64,000 nucleotides of DNA from Novosphingobium indicum. Lineage in GTDB: Bacteria > Pseudomonadota > Alphaproteobacteria > Sphingomonadales > Sphingomonadaceae. Under the pieces are notes generated by a model that made no database searches, had not been told where the DNA came from, and saw nothing but the letters and a program-made list of their open reading frames with translations. The translations under genes were made by a program, and so were the position numbers. Each line of letters begins with the position of its first letter. Within the stretch, counting starts at the first letter, position 1. Shown in pieces: positions 1 to 8,831 of this stretch. The stretch lies in NCBI RefSeq assembly GCF_014645195.1, contig NZ_BMLK01000006.1, positions 62,001-126,000 of the forward strand, read 5' to 3'.

Positions 1-101
1 CAGGATTGTTCCCCTGAGAGTTTTTCTAAGTTGCGTCGCGGCGCCTGCACCCGCAGTGGGGACAAGACAGCAATATCGGCACATGGCCGAAGAGGATTAC
101 A

Positions 102-2048
102 ATGGCGACAATCTCAGCCGAGCACGAAACCGACGCTTCCGTACAGGACACTGCGCCCGAGGCGGTGGTCGTGCGCTTTGCGGGCGACTCCGGCGATGGC
201 ATGCAGCTCACGGGTGGCCAGTTCACCCTGTCGACCGCGCTGGCCGGCAACGACCTGGCGACCTTCCCGGACTTCCCCGCCGAAATCCGCGCGCCGCAGG
301 GCACGCTGTTCGGCGTTTCGGCCTTCCAGATCAATTTCGGCTCGCAGGAGATCACCACCGCGGGTGACGCGCCGGACGTGCTGGTGGCAATGAACCCGGC
401 CGCGCTCAAGGTGAACGTGCAGGCGCTCAAACCCGGCGGTCTGGTGATTGTCGACACTGGCGAGTTCTCCAAGCGTAACCTGGAAAAGGCGAAGTACGAG
501 AGCAACCCGATCGAGGACGACAGTCTTGCCAAGTGGGACGTGCTGGCCTTCGACATTTCCGCGCTGACGCTCGAAGCCGTGAAGCCGTTCGGCCTCGGCA
601 ACAAGGAAGCGCTGCGCTGCAAGAACATGTGGACGCTGGGCCTTGCCCTGTGGATGTTCGACCGTGATCGCCAGCCGCTGGTGGACTGGCTCAAGAACAA
701 GTTTGCCAAGAACCCGGTTCTGGCCGACGCCAACATCGCCGCGCTCAACGCTGGCCATGCCTATGGCGAGACCGCCGAACTGGCCGGGCCGCTCAAGAAG
801 CTGCACGTCGATCCGGTTCCGTCCGAAGCCGGTCTCTACCGCACGATCACCGGCGCGGAGGCCGTGTCGCTTGGCCTTGTGGCTGGCGCGCAGCTTGCCG
901 ATCTGCCGATGTTCTTCGGCGGCTATCCGATCACCCCGGCCTCGGCGATTCTTCACAACCTGGTGAAGATGAAGGAATTCGGCGTCACCACGTTCCAGGC
1001 GGAAGACGAGATCGCGGCGATCTGCGCCGCCATCGGTGCGTCCTATGCCGGCCAGCTCGGCGTCACCTCGTCCTCCGGCCCGGGCATCGCTCTCAAGGGT
1101 GAGGCGATGGGTCTTGCCATCATGACCGAGCTGCCGCTGGTCATCGTCAACTCGCAGCGCGGCGGTCCCTCGACCGGCCTGCCGACCAAGACCGAGCAGT
1201 CTGACCTCTATCAGGCGGTCTATGGCCGCAACGGTGATGCCTCGCTGCCGGTTGTCGCCGCGCGTTCGCCGGGTGACGCCTTCGAATGTGCCATCGAAGC
1301 GTGCCGCATCGCGGTGCAGTTCATGACCCCGGTCATGTTGCTCACCGACGGTTATATCGGCAATGCCTCCGAACCGTGGAAGGTGCCCGATCCGGCTTCG
1401 TTCGAGCCGTTCCCGGTCTCGTTCCTGGAAAAGAACAACAACCCCGGCGGCAATGTGCTGCCCTTCAAGCGTGACGCGCGCGGTGTGCGTCCGTGGATCA
1501 AGCCCGGCACCGAAGGCCTGATGCACCGCATCGGCGGCATCGAGAAGGGCATCGATACGGGCAACATCGACTACGCACCGCAGGTTCACCAGGCGCAGAC
1601 CGACGCCCGCAAGGCCAAGGTCGATGGCGTCGCCGCCGCGATCCCGCCGCAGGACGTGTGCCTGGGCGAAGAGAGCGGTAAGCTCGCCGTCGTCGGCTGG
1701 GGCTCGACCTTCGGGCCGATCCACCAGGCCGTGCGCCGCGCCCGCCGCAAGGGCATGGACGTTTCGCACATCCACGTCCGCCACGTCTGGCCGCTACCCG
1801 CCAATCTGGGCGATCTGCTCAAGGGCTTCGACCGTGTGCTCGTGCCCGAGATGAACACCGGCCAGTTCAAGACGGTGCTGCGCGACCAGTTCCTTGTCGA
1901 CGCGACGCCGCTCAGTAAGACCAGCGGCCAGCCCTTCGCGATTGCCGAGATCGAGGAGGCCATCGCCACTTATTTCGACGGCATTCCCGGCCACGCCGAA
2001 GGCGAAGTGCCCGTCAATGAAACCCAGCTCCCGAACCCGGAGGCTTGA
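102..2048 (+). CDS. korA: 2-oxoacid:ferredoxin oxidoreductase, alpha (gamma-alpha fused) subunit
   Basis: The 648-residue protein has the two-part layout of KorA-type subunits. An N-terminal gamma domain (about 20-200, RFAGDSGDGMQLTGG) is followed by the pyrimidine-binding alpha domain, with GGYPITPAS near 270 and SSSGPGIALKGEA near 325. With KorB it would oxidatively decarboxylate 2-oxoglutarate or a related 2-oxoacid to the acyl-CoA, passing electrons to ferredoxin. The start follows GAGG about 8 nt upstream. The stop is 3 nt from the korB start, so the two form an operon. The substrate (2-oxoglutarate versus pyruvate or branched-chain) cannot be fixed from sequence; the short two-subunit form favours 2-oxoglutarate. 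Confidence 0.9.
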   Translation: MATISAEHETDASVQDTAPEAVVVRFAGDSGDGMQLTGGQFTLSTALAGNDLATFPDFPAEIRAPQGTLFGVSAFQINFGSQEITTAGDAPDVLVAMNPAALKVNVQALKPGGLVIVDTGEFSKRNLEKAKYESNPIEDDSLAKWDVLAFDISALTLEAVKPFGLGNKEALRCKNMWTLGLALWMFDRDRQPLVDWLKNKFAKNPVLADANIAALNAGHAYGETAELAGPLKKLHVDPVPSEAGLYRTITGAEAVSLGLVAGAQLADLPMFFGGYPITPASAILHNLVKMKEFGVTTFQAEDEIAAICAAIGASYAGQLGVTSSSGPGIALKGEAMGLAIMTELPLVIVNSQRGGPSTGLPTKTEQSDLYQAVYGRNGDASLPVVAARSPGDAFECAIEACRIAVQFMTPVMLLTDGYIGNASEPWKVPDPASFEPFPVSFLEKNNNPGGNVLPFKRDARGVRPWIKPGTEGLMHRIGGIEKGIDTGNIDYAPQVHQAQTDARKAKVDGVAAAIPPQDVCLGEESGKLAVVGWGSTFGPIHQAVRRARRKGMDVSHIHVRHVWPLPANLGDLLKGFDRVLVPEMNTGQFKTVLRDQFLVDATPLSKTSGQPFAIAEIEEAIATYFDGIPGHAEGEVPVNETQLPNPEA

Positions 2049-2051
2049 GCC

Positions 2052-3095
2052 ATGAATGACATGACCCCCATCGAAACCACGCTCAAGGACTGGGAATCGG
2101 ACCAGGAAGTTCGCTGGTGCCCGGGCTGCGGCGACTACGCGATCCTCAAGGCCGTGCAGCGCACGCTGCCGATGATCGGCGCCGATCCCAAGAACACCGT
2201 GTTCGTCTCGGGCATCGGCTGCTCCAGCCGTTTCCCGTACTACGTCGAGAGCTACGGCTTCCACACGATCCACGGCCGCGCCCCGGCTTTCGCCACCGGC
2301 ATCAAGCTCGCCAATCCCGACCTCGACGTCTGGCTGGTGACGGGCGACGGTGACGGCATGTCGATCGGCGGCAACCACACGATGCATGTGCTTCGCCGCA
2401 ACGTGAACTGCCAGATCATGCTGTTCAACAACGAGATCTACGGCCTCACCAAGGGCCAGTATTCGCCGACCAGCCGCACCGGCACAAATTCGCCGACCAG
2501 CCCGGTGGGCTCGGTCGACCGGCCCGCGCTGCCTTGCGCCTTTGCGCTGGGTTCGGGCGCCCGCTTCATCGCGCGCGGCTACGACGTGTCGAAGGACCTG
2601 CCCGAGGTTCTCAAGGCGGCCCATGCCCACCAGGGCGCGGCCTTCATCGAGATCTTCCAGAACTGCATCGTCTACAACAAGGATCGTTTCGACGACTTCA
2701 CGCAGAAGAAGGTCGCCGCCGATACGCAGGTCTGGTGCAACGACGGGGAGCCGCTGCTCTTCGTCAAGGGCACCAAGGGCCTCGCGCTCGATCACGAGAC
2801 GCTTTCGCTGAAGGTCGTCGATGTCGTCGATGGCGACTGGCAGGCAGCCGGCGTCATGGTGCACAACGTCAAGAATCGCGGCCTTGCCCACATGCTGGTG
2901 GAAATGCCGTTCGGCCCGTTCCCGATGGCGCTGGGCGTGATCTACGACGATCCGCGTCCGACCTTCGAAAGCGAAGTCGTGGCCGAGCGCGCGAAGCTGA
3001 TCGACGGCAAGACCGCCGATCTCGGCAAACTGCTCGCCAAGGGCCAGACCTGGACTGTCGAAGAAAAGGACGCGGCCCACGGGCTGATGGACTGA
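2052..3095 (+). CDS. korB: 2-oxoacid:ferredoxin oxidoreductase, beta (TPP-binding) subunit
   Basis: The 347-residue partner of KorA supplies the thiamine pyrophosphate site and the [4Fe-4S] cluster. Visible are WCPGCGDYAIL near residue 23 and GIGCSSRFPYY near 55 (cluster cysteines), then GDGDGMSIGGNH near 97 followed by FNNEIYGLTKGQ (TPP and Mg binding). Length fits two-subunit KorB proteins. It directly follows korA with a 3-nt gap. A palindromic repeat lies just downstream, so the operon probably ends here. Confidence 0.9.
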   Translation: MNDMTPIETTLKDWESDQEVRWCPGCGDYAILKAVQRTLPMIGADPKNTVFVSGIGCSSRFPYYVESYGFHTIHGRAPAFATGIKLANPDLDVWLVTGDGDGMSIGGNHTMHVLRRNVNCQIMLFNNEIYGLTKGQYSPTSRTGTNSPTSPVGSVDRPALPCAFALGSGARFIARGYDVSKDLPEVLKAAHAHQGAAFIEIFQNCIVYNKDRFDDFTQKKVAADTQVWCNDGEPLLFVKGTKGLALDHETLSLKVVDVVDGDWQAAGVMVHNVKNRGLAHMLVEMPFGPFPMALGVIYDDPRPTFESEVVAERAKLIDGKTADLGKLLAKGQTWTVEEKDAAHGLMD

Positions 3096-3133
3096 CCGCG
3101 AGTCTCCCCTGAGGGAAACGTTGCACAGGCACT

Positions 3134-3223
3134 CGTCATTGCGAGGCCATGGGCCGAAGCAATCCAGGGCGGTTTCGCGCCGGCTCTGGATTGCCGCGTA
3201 AGCTTCGCTTCCTCGCAATGACG
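3134..3223. repeat. 90-bp palindromic intergenic repeat
   Basis: CGTCATTGCGAGG (3134-3146) is matched perfectly by its reverse complement CCTCGCAATGACG at 3211-3223. A second nested pair, GCAATCCAG (3159-3167) and CTGGATTGC (3186-3194), is also perfect. Together they form a long interrupted hairpin between korB and the next gene. Elements with such ends are common between genes in sphingomonads. It could act as a transcript-end structure, but there is no T-run. Confidence 0.8.
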
Positions 3224-3242
3224 ACGATAATCGGTCCAGAGC

Positions 3243-4220
3243 TTGGATAATCTCACCCACAGTCTTGTCGGCTGGGCGCTTGCCGAAACCGGGCTGAAGC
3301 GCCGTACCCGCAAGGGGCTGGCCGCGTGCGTGCTCGCGGCCAATATGCCGGACATCGATGTATTCTTCGGCTGGGCGGCCTGGGCGCCGCTGGCCATGCA
3401 CCGCGGGTTTACCCATGGGCTGGTGGGCGGTGTGCTGGTGATGCCGCTGCTGCTGGCCGCCGTGCTCTGGCTGCTCGACCGCTGGCAGGTCTCGCGCGGG
3501 ACTGCCTTCAAGAGCGGTCTGCCGATGCACTTCGGCTGGCTGTCGGCGCTGTGCTATCTCGGCGCGATCACCCACCCGCTGCTCGATCTGCAGAATGTCT
3601 ATGCGGTCGAGTTGTTCTCGCCTTTGACGCGCCGTTGGTTCCATACCGATGGCCTGTTCATTGTCTCGCCCTGGCTGCTGGCCATGCTCGCGGCGGGCAT
3701 CGGTTTTTCTCGGGCCCGCTTCAAAGCGGGCAAGACGCGGGCAGGGGCGCCGGCGCTGCGGGCGCTTGCCGGTGTCGTCGGTTTCATTGCGATCAACATC
3801 GGCATTTCCGCGCTGGCCTGGAATGCACCGGCCAAAGGTGCGCCCTTCGCAAAGCCCGACCGCGTGTTCGCTGCGCCGGAGCCGCTGTTCTTCTGGCGGC
3901 GCGAGGTGATCTGGCACGAGAACGAGACGATTGCCCGTGGGAGCTATGATCCGCTGCACAGCCTGTTGACGCTGGTCGACCATGAACCGGCGCAGGCGGA
4001 CAACATGACCGATCCGGTCGTTCAGCGTGCGGCCCATGCAACGCCGGAGATCGAAGAGTTTCTGGCGTGGTCGCAGATGCCCATGGCGAAAGTCGGGCGG
4101 GGAGAATGCTCGGCGCAGGTCGTGTTCGCGGATGCCCGTTTCAGCGACCCTCTCGTCGCCGATGGCTTTACCCGGACGGTGGATGTGCCGCTTCGTGCGG
4201 CGGGCTGTCCGGCTCGCTGA
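3243..4220 (+). CDS. YdjM-like metal-dependent inner-membrane hydrolase (DUF457)
   Basis: The 325-residue protein opens with MDNLTHSLVGWALAE and has ANMPDIDVFFG near 38 and HRGFTHGLVGG near 60. This is the His/Asp pattern of the YdjM/LexA-regulated membrane hydrolase family. Several hydrophobic segments (about 65-85, 105-120, 140-160, 175-195) indicate an integral membrane protein. The start codon is TTG. The last 53 bp overlap the 3' end of the opposing PAP2 gene, which is unusual for two convergent genes. The biochemical function of the family is not established. Confidence 0.75.
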   Translation: MDNLTHSLVGWALAETGLKRRTRKGLAACVLAANMPDIDVFFGWAAWAPLAMHRGFTHGLVGGVLVMPLLLAAVLWLLDRWQVSRGTAFKSGLPMHFGWLSALCYLGAITHPLLDLQNVYAVELFSPLTRRWFHTDGLFIVSPWLLAMLAAGIGFSRARFKAGKTRAGAPALRALAGVVGFIAINIGISALAWNAPAKGAPFAKPDRVFAAPEPLFFWRREVIWHENETIARGSYDPLHSLLTLVDHEPAQADNMTDPVVQRAAHATPEIEEFLAWSQMPMAKVGRGECSAQVVFADARFSDPLVADGFTRTVDVPLRAAGCPAR

Positions 4221-4923
4221 TCTTTTCCGCGCGGTGGACGGCGGCGCGGGCCGGGCGATAGAGCAGGGCGCTGGCAAGGAAGGCCCAGCCGGCGCCGCCT
4301 AACCAGCCGGCAATGGCATCGCTTGGCCAGTGGACACCCAGCCAGACGCGGCTCCAGGCAATCGCCATGCTGGCCGCGACGGCCGTGCCGACGATCGTGT
4401 AGCGCACCGCTTCGCGCCGGCTTAAGGCGGCGAAAGCCAGGGCCATGGCAATGTAGACGACCGCCGAATTGAAACTGTGCCCGCTCGGAAAGCTGTCTCC
4501 GCCCGCTTCCATGAGGTGCGGCACGATTTCCGGCCGCGCCCGCCCGACAAGAGCCTTGAGCAGGCTGTTGACGATCCAGCCGCCGACGACGGTGAGCGCA
4601 AGAAGTGCAGCTTCGCGCCGCAGTTTCAGGAACAGCAGCGCCACGACCGCGCCGAGGGCGAAGAGGTTGCGCAGCAATACCCCGCCCAGCGCGGTAACGT
4701 CGCGCACCATCTCCAGCACCCGCGTCGAACCGGAAGGGCGCAGGTCGCTGTCGCGCCAGAACAGCAGCCCGGCCTTGTCGATGGTGGTGGTGTGTCCGGT
4801 GGTAACGGCCCACGCGACCGCCGCGAAGGCCAGCCAGCACAAGGCCGCGACGACGAGTGCCTTGCCCGGATCGATCCGGAAGCTCCGCGCGGGAAGCTGG
4901 ACTGTTTCCGCATGAAGAACCAT
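4168..4923 (-). CDS. PAP2-family membrane phosphatase
   Basis: The 251-residue membrane protein carries the three-part acid phosphatase signature: KALVGRARPE, FPSGHSFNS and SRVWLGVHWPSD. These residues hydrolyse lipid phosphates such as undecaprenyl-PP, phosphatidate or PGP on the periplasmic face. Six hydrophobic segments are readable. The gene is divergent from the photolyase gene (about 40 bp between starts) and convergent with the YdjM-like gene, which it overlaps. The lipid substrate cannot be assigned. Confidence 0.85.
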   Translation of the reverse strand: MVLHAETVQLPARSFRIDPGKALVVAALCWLAFAAVAWAVTTGHTTTIDKAGLLFWRDSDLRPSGSTRVLEMVRDVTALGGVLLRNLFALGAVVALLFLKLRREAALLALTVVGGWIVNSLLKALVGRARPEIVPHLMEAGGDSFPSGHSFNSAVVYIAMALAFAALSRREAVRYTIVGTAVAASMAIAWSRVWLGVHWPSDAIAGWLGGAGWAFLASALLYRPARAAVHRAEKISEPDSPPHEAAHPPSG

Positions 4924-4963
4924 GGGTTAGGGAACGCGGTGTCTAAGGAGGCGTTCCGAAGTC

Positions 4964-6340
4964 ATGAGTTCTCCCGTCATCGTCTGGTTGCGACGCGACC
5001 TGCGTCTCTCGGACCAGCCTGCCATTGCCGAGGCCGCTGGCAAAGGCCCGGTCATCCCGGTCTACATTCTCGATGATGAAACACTCAAGCATCGCGTGAT
5101 GGGCGGCGCCTCGCGCTGGTGGCTGCATCACTCGCTGGCGAGCCTCGATGCGACCCTGCGCGAAAAGGGATCATGCCTGATCCTGCGGCGCGGCAAGTGT
5201 GAGGACGTGCTGCCTCGGCTCGTCGAGGAAACCGGGGCTTGCGAGGTTCATGCCTTGCGCCACTACGAGCCCTGGTGGCGCAATGCCGAGAAGGCTGTAG
5301 GCAAGGCCGTCACGCTTTGCCTGCACCATGGGAATTACCTCGCCCCGCCGGGATCGGTGACGACGGGCTCGGGCTCGCCCTACAAGATATACACGCCGTT
5401 CTGGCGTGCGCTCAACGAGCGGATGCCGCCGTCCGAACCGCAGCGCCGTCCGCAGAAGATGGAAGCGCCCGATAGCTGGCCAAAGTCCGACGATCTGGGC
5501 CACTGGAACCTCCTGCCGACCAAGCCCGACTGGGCGGGCGGGCTGCGCGACATGTGGGAGCCGGGCGAGGAGGGCGCGAAGAAGCGGCTGCGGACGTTCA
5601 AGGACGAGGCGGCGCGCTACGAAAGCCAGCGCAATCTTCCCGCGGTCGAGGGTACATCGATGCTTTCGCCGCATCTGCATTTCGGCGAGGTCTCGCCGTC
5701 GCAGGCCTGGCATGCCGTCAGCAGCAAGGGCGGTACGGTGTCGACCTTCCTCGGCGAACTGGGCTGGCGCGACTACGCGCAGAATGTGATCCTGCAGTTT
5801 CCGGACTACGGCAGCAAATCGGCGCGCGACAATTTCGAGTCGTTCCCCTGGCGTTCGGGCAAGGCGGCGCAGGACGATCTGAAGGCATGGCAGCAGGGCC
5901 GCACCGGCTACCCCATCGTCGATGCCGGGATGCGCCAGCTATGGCACACCGGCTGGATGCACAACCGCGTGCGCATGATCGCGGCGAGCTTTCTTATCAA
6001 GCACCTCTTGATCGACTGGCGCGAGGGCGAGCAGTGGTTCTGGGATACGCTGGTCGATGCCGACTACGCCTCCAATTCCGTGAACTGGCAGTGGACTGCC
6101 GGGTCGGGCGTCGATTCGAACATGTTCGTGCGGATCATGGCGCCGCTGACGCAGTCGGAGAAGTTCAACGCGGCGGCTTACATCCGCGAATGGGTGCCCG
6201 AACTGGCCAATCTGCCCGATGGCGAGATCCACGATCCCAGCCCGGTCTGCCGCCCCAAGGATTACCCTGACCGGCGGATCGAACATCGCGCGGCCCGCGA
6301 GCGTGCGCTGGCGGCATGGGACGAGGCAAAGGGCGAGTGA
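4964..6340 (+). CDS. phr: Deoxyribodipyrimidine photolyase (class I cryptochrome/photolyase)
   Basis: The 458-residue protein begins VIVWLRRDLRLSDQPA, typical of the N-terminal alpha/beta antenna domain. The C-terminal FAD domain contains GYPIVDAGMRQLWHTGWMHN and the VNWQWTAGSG motif near 370. It would repair cyclobutane pyrimidine dimers using blue light. Length matches class I CPD photolyases. The start lies a few bases after a GGAGG-like site (aaggaggcg, 4946-4954). Confidence 0.93.
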   Translation: MSSPVIVWLRRDLRLSDQPAIAEAAGKGPVIPVYILDDETLKHRVMGGASRWWLHHSLASLDATLREKGSCLILRRGKCEDVLPRLVEETGACEVHALRHYEPWWRNAEKAVGKAVTLCLHHGNYLAPPGSVTTGSGSPYKIYTPFWRALNERMPPSEPQRRPQKMEAPDSWPKSDDLGHWNLLPTKPDWAGGLRDMWEPGEEGAKKRLRTFKDEAARYESQRNLPAVEGTSMLSPHLHFGEVSPSQAWHAVSSKGGTVSTFLGELGWRDYAQNVILQFPDYGSKSARDNFESFPWRSGKAAQDDLKAWQQGRTGYPIVDAGMRQLWHTGWMHNRVRMIAASFLIKHLLIDWREGEQWFWDTLVDADYASNSVNWQWTAGSGVDSNMFVRIMAPLTQSEKFNAAAYIREWVPELANLPDGEIHDPSPVCRPKDYPDRRIEHRAARERALAAWDEAKGE

Positions 6341-6380
6341 ATCCATTGCCCGGCGGGTTTTTCCGGTTAATAACGCACAC

Positions 6381-7676
6381 ATGAACGCGCATCTGCCGGG
6401 AAGAGGAGAGGAACTCGTAGCCGGTGGCCGGGCCATCGGTGTCGGGCCGCAGTGGCTGGCCAAGCTCTGGGCCGGCGGCATTCACCGCATTCTCGACCGT
6501 ATCGATGCAGGGCTCGTACGCGGCTCGATCCAGGCGACGCTGCCCGGCGGCATGACGCGCCTGCTGGGCGGGCGGGCGCCGGGGTTCGGCGCGATTGTCG
6601 AGGTGAAGTCGTGGCGCGCGCTGCTGCGGCTGGCGACCGCCGGCTCGGTGGGCTGGTATCAGGCGTGGGAGGCCGGTGAATGGGACAGTCCCGACCCGGT
6701 GCCGCTCTTCGCCCTGTTCATGGAAAATGCCGTCTCGCTCGGCGACGCTGCCCGCGCGCGCGGACCGTGGCGGCTGGCGACGCGTTTCGTGCACTGGCTG
6801 CACCGCAACACTCGCTCGGGCTCGCTGCGCAACATTCACGCGCACTACGATCTCGGCAACGATTTCTACCAGCAGTGGCTGGGCGAAACGATGATCTACT
6901 CCAGCGCGCTCTATTCCGCGATGGGCGGCGAGGGCCCCAATGCCCTGACCCAGTTCGTCACCGATCTGGATGCAGCGCAGTCGGCCAAGGTCGGGGCGAT
7001 CGTCGAGAGGCTGGATCTGGAGCCCGGAAACTCCGTGCTGGAGATCGGCTGCGGCTGGGGCACACTGGCTGCTTTCGTGGCCGACAATGCCAAGGTCCAT
7101 GTCGATGCGATCAGCCTTTCCGACGAGCAACTGGCCTTCGCGCGGGAGCGCTGGTCGCTCGGCGCAGGCAGCGTCGATTTCCGCAAGCAGGACTACCGTG
7201 ACGTCGCCGGCGAATACGACGCGGTCATATCGGTGGAGATGGTCGAGGCGGTAGGGCGCCAGTTCTGGCCCGACTTTCTCGACAGCGTGGCGCGCAACCT
7301 CAAGCCCGGTGGTCGGGCGGCGATCCAGTACATCGCGATGCGCGAGGAGATCTTCGAAAGCTACGCGCGCAGCGCCGACTTCATCCAGACCTTCATCTTC
7401 CCCGGCGGCATGCTCATCAACGAGAGCGAATTCCGCCGTCTGGCCGAGGAACGCGGCCTGGCCTGGGAGCACCGCCACGGCTTCGGGCACGACTACGCGC
7501 GAACCTTGCGGCAGTGGCGGACCAATTTCGATGAGGCTGTGGAGGAAGGGCGCCTGCCCGCGGGCTTCGACGAGCGCTTCGTGCGGCTCTGGCGCTTCTA
7601 CCTGATGTATTGCGAGGGCGGCTTCCTGGGTGGCGGCATCGACGTTGCGCAGGTGACGCTGGTGAAAGCAGGCTGA
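6381..7676 (+). CDS. cfa: Cyclopropane-fatty-acyl-phospholipid synthase
   Basis: This 431-residue SAM-dependent methyltransferase would add a methylene bridge to unsaturated phospholipid acyl chains. The SAM-binding motif VLEIGCGWGTLAAF is near residue 218. HYDLGNDFYQQWLGETMIYSSALY (about 155-180) is characteristic of CFA synthases. The frame is open back to 6219, but that stretch overlaps the photolyase gene and lacks family features, so ATG 6381 is preferred. The gene follows the photolyase by 40 bp and may be co-transcribed. Confidence 0.88.
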   Translation: MNAHLPGRGEELVAGGRAIGVGPQWLAKLWAGGIHRILDRIDAGLVRGSIQATLPGGMTRLLGGRAPGFGAIVEVKSWRALLRLATAGSVGWYQAWEAGEWDSPDPVPLFALFMENAVSLGDAARARGPWRLATRFVHWLHRNTRSGSLRNIHAHYDLGNDFYQQWLGETMIYSSALYSAMGGEGPNALTQFVTDLDAAQSAKVGAIVERLDLEPGNSVLEIGCGWGTLAAFVADNAKVHVDAISLSDEQLAFARERWSLGAGSVDFRKQDYRDVAGEYDAVISVEMVEAVGRQFWPDFLDSVARNLKPGGRAAIQYIAMREEIFESYARSADFIQTFIFPGGMLINESEFRRLAEERGLAWEHRHGFGHDYARTLRQWRTNFDEAVEEGRLPAGFDERFVRLWRFYLMYCEGGFLGGGIDVAQVTLVKAG

Positions 7677-7683
7677 CGCTGAC

Positions 7684-8049
7684 TCAGTAGCCGTCGCCGC
7701 GCCAGCGCGTCATGATGTTGTCGAGCACGATAGGACTGAGCAGCCGCTCGAACGCGGCGCCGACAAGGCCGTTGTCCCACCATACCACCTTGGCCGGCAG
7801 CGACTCCATGTTCGGCAGGGTCAGCCAGCAATAGGTGCCCGGATGGATGCGCGACATCGCGGTGCAGGAGAAACCCGATAGCGACAGGTCGCGCACGGCC
7901 GTCTGGTACCCCTTGGAGCCCGAGGCGCGCAGAGTGGCGGGTATCGAAATCTTAACGCGCGGCGCACTACGGTCTTCCTGCGCTGCCGCTGCGTACTTTT
8001 CTTGTTCGGTGTGGACCATGCTGTCCTTGTCCCGTGCGACGATAGCCAT
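7684..8049 (-). CDS. PilZ-domain protein
   Basis: The 121-residue protein has the RxxxR motif (RSAPR, about 27-31) and DLSLSGF (D-x-S-x-x-G, about 54-59). These two elements bind cyclic-di-GMP in PilZ domains. No other domain fits, so it is a stand-alone receptor. The gene is convergent with cfa. Sphingomonads often encode several single-domain PilZ proteins; the process controlled here is unknown. Confidence 0.85.
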   Translation of the reverse strand: MAIVARDKDSMVHTEQEKYAAAAQEDRSAPRVKISIPATLRASGSKGYQTAVRDLSLSGFSCTAMSRIHPGTYCWLTLPNMESLPAKVVWWDNGLVGAAFERLLSPIVLDNIMTRWRGDGY

Positions 8050-8106
8050 GATGCAATTGGCCGAATATCGCAGAAAGGATGTCAGGCAGCAGTTACCAAC
8101 GGTTTA

Positions 8107-8823
8107 TTAAGACTGGTTAACAGCCTCGCGGTGCCCCGTTACAAATTGTTCACCGAGCAGGGCGGTCAGCCGTTCCGCGACGACTTCCGGTGGTTTCACA
8201 GAAGCGGGAGCCTCGCCCGGATAGGCGCGGGCGCGCATGTCGGTGCGGGTGGCGCCGGGATTGACGATGGCGACGCGAACCTTTGATACATTGGCGGTCT
8301 CTTGCGCATAGCAATCGAGCAGGACTTCGAAGGCGGCCTTGGTGGCGGCATAGGCGCCCCAGAACGCACGGGGCTTGGCCGCGACGGTGGAGGTCAAGCC
8401 GATGACGCGCGCATTCTCGCTCTTGCGCAGCAGCGGATCGAAATTGGCGATCAGCGCCTGCGTGGCGAGGACGTTGGTGGTCAGCGCCTTGTTGAACGCC
8501 TTCTGGTCGATGTCGGCGACCGAGGTCAGTTCGGGCAGGATCGCTGCGTTGATCACGAGCATGTCGAGCTTGCCCCAGCGCTGCGAAATCGCGGTGGCAA
8601 GGCGGGCGATGCCGTCCGGCTCGACCAGATCGACCGGCGCGATAGTCGCCGAGCCGCCAGCCGCGAAGATCTGCTCTTCGACCGTTTCGAGCGCTGCGGT
8701 GTTGCGTCCGGTCAGGACAACGTGCGCTCCGGCCGCGGCCAAGGCGAGCGCGGTTGCCGCGCCGATGCCCTTGCTGGAGCCGGTGACGAGGGCGACTTGC
8801 CCCTCGAATGCCTTTTCGCTCAT
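8107..8823 (-). CDS. SDR-family NAD(P)-dependent oxidoreductase
   Basis: The 238-residue Rossmann protein has the cofactor motif TGSSKGIGAATA near residue 14, NAAIL near 90 and catalytic YAATKAA near 155 with an upstream Ser in GLTSTVAAK. These are the classical short-chain dehydrogenase elements. The ATG at 8823 lies 9 bp after the purF stop, so it is probably co-transcribed with purF. Longer in-frame starts would extend into purF. The substrate is unknown. Confidence 0.85.
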   Translation of the reverse strand: MSEKAFEGQVALVTGSSKGIGAATALALAAAGAHVVLTGRNTAALETVEEQIFAAGGSATIAPVDLVEPDGIARLATAISQRWGKLDMLVINAAILPELTSVADIDQKAFNKALTTNVLATQALIANFDPLLRKSENARVIGLTSTVAAKPRAFWGAYAATKAAFEVLLDCYAQETANVSKVRVAIVNPGATRTDMRARAYPGEAPASVKPPEVVAERLTALLGEQFVTGHREAVNQS

Positions 8824-8831
8824 GCCGTCAC

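Noticed and set aside
114..1784. Long minus-strand open frame of 556 residues antisense to korA.
   Set aside because: It is Arg/Gly/Asp-rich antisense shadow composition in high-GC DNA with no recognisable motif, while the opposite strand encodes a clear KorA.
1794..4277. Long minus-strand frame of 827 residues spanning korA, korB and the YdjM-like gene.
   Set aside because: It crosses three well-supported genes and an intergenic palindrome and resembles no protein family.
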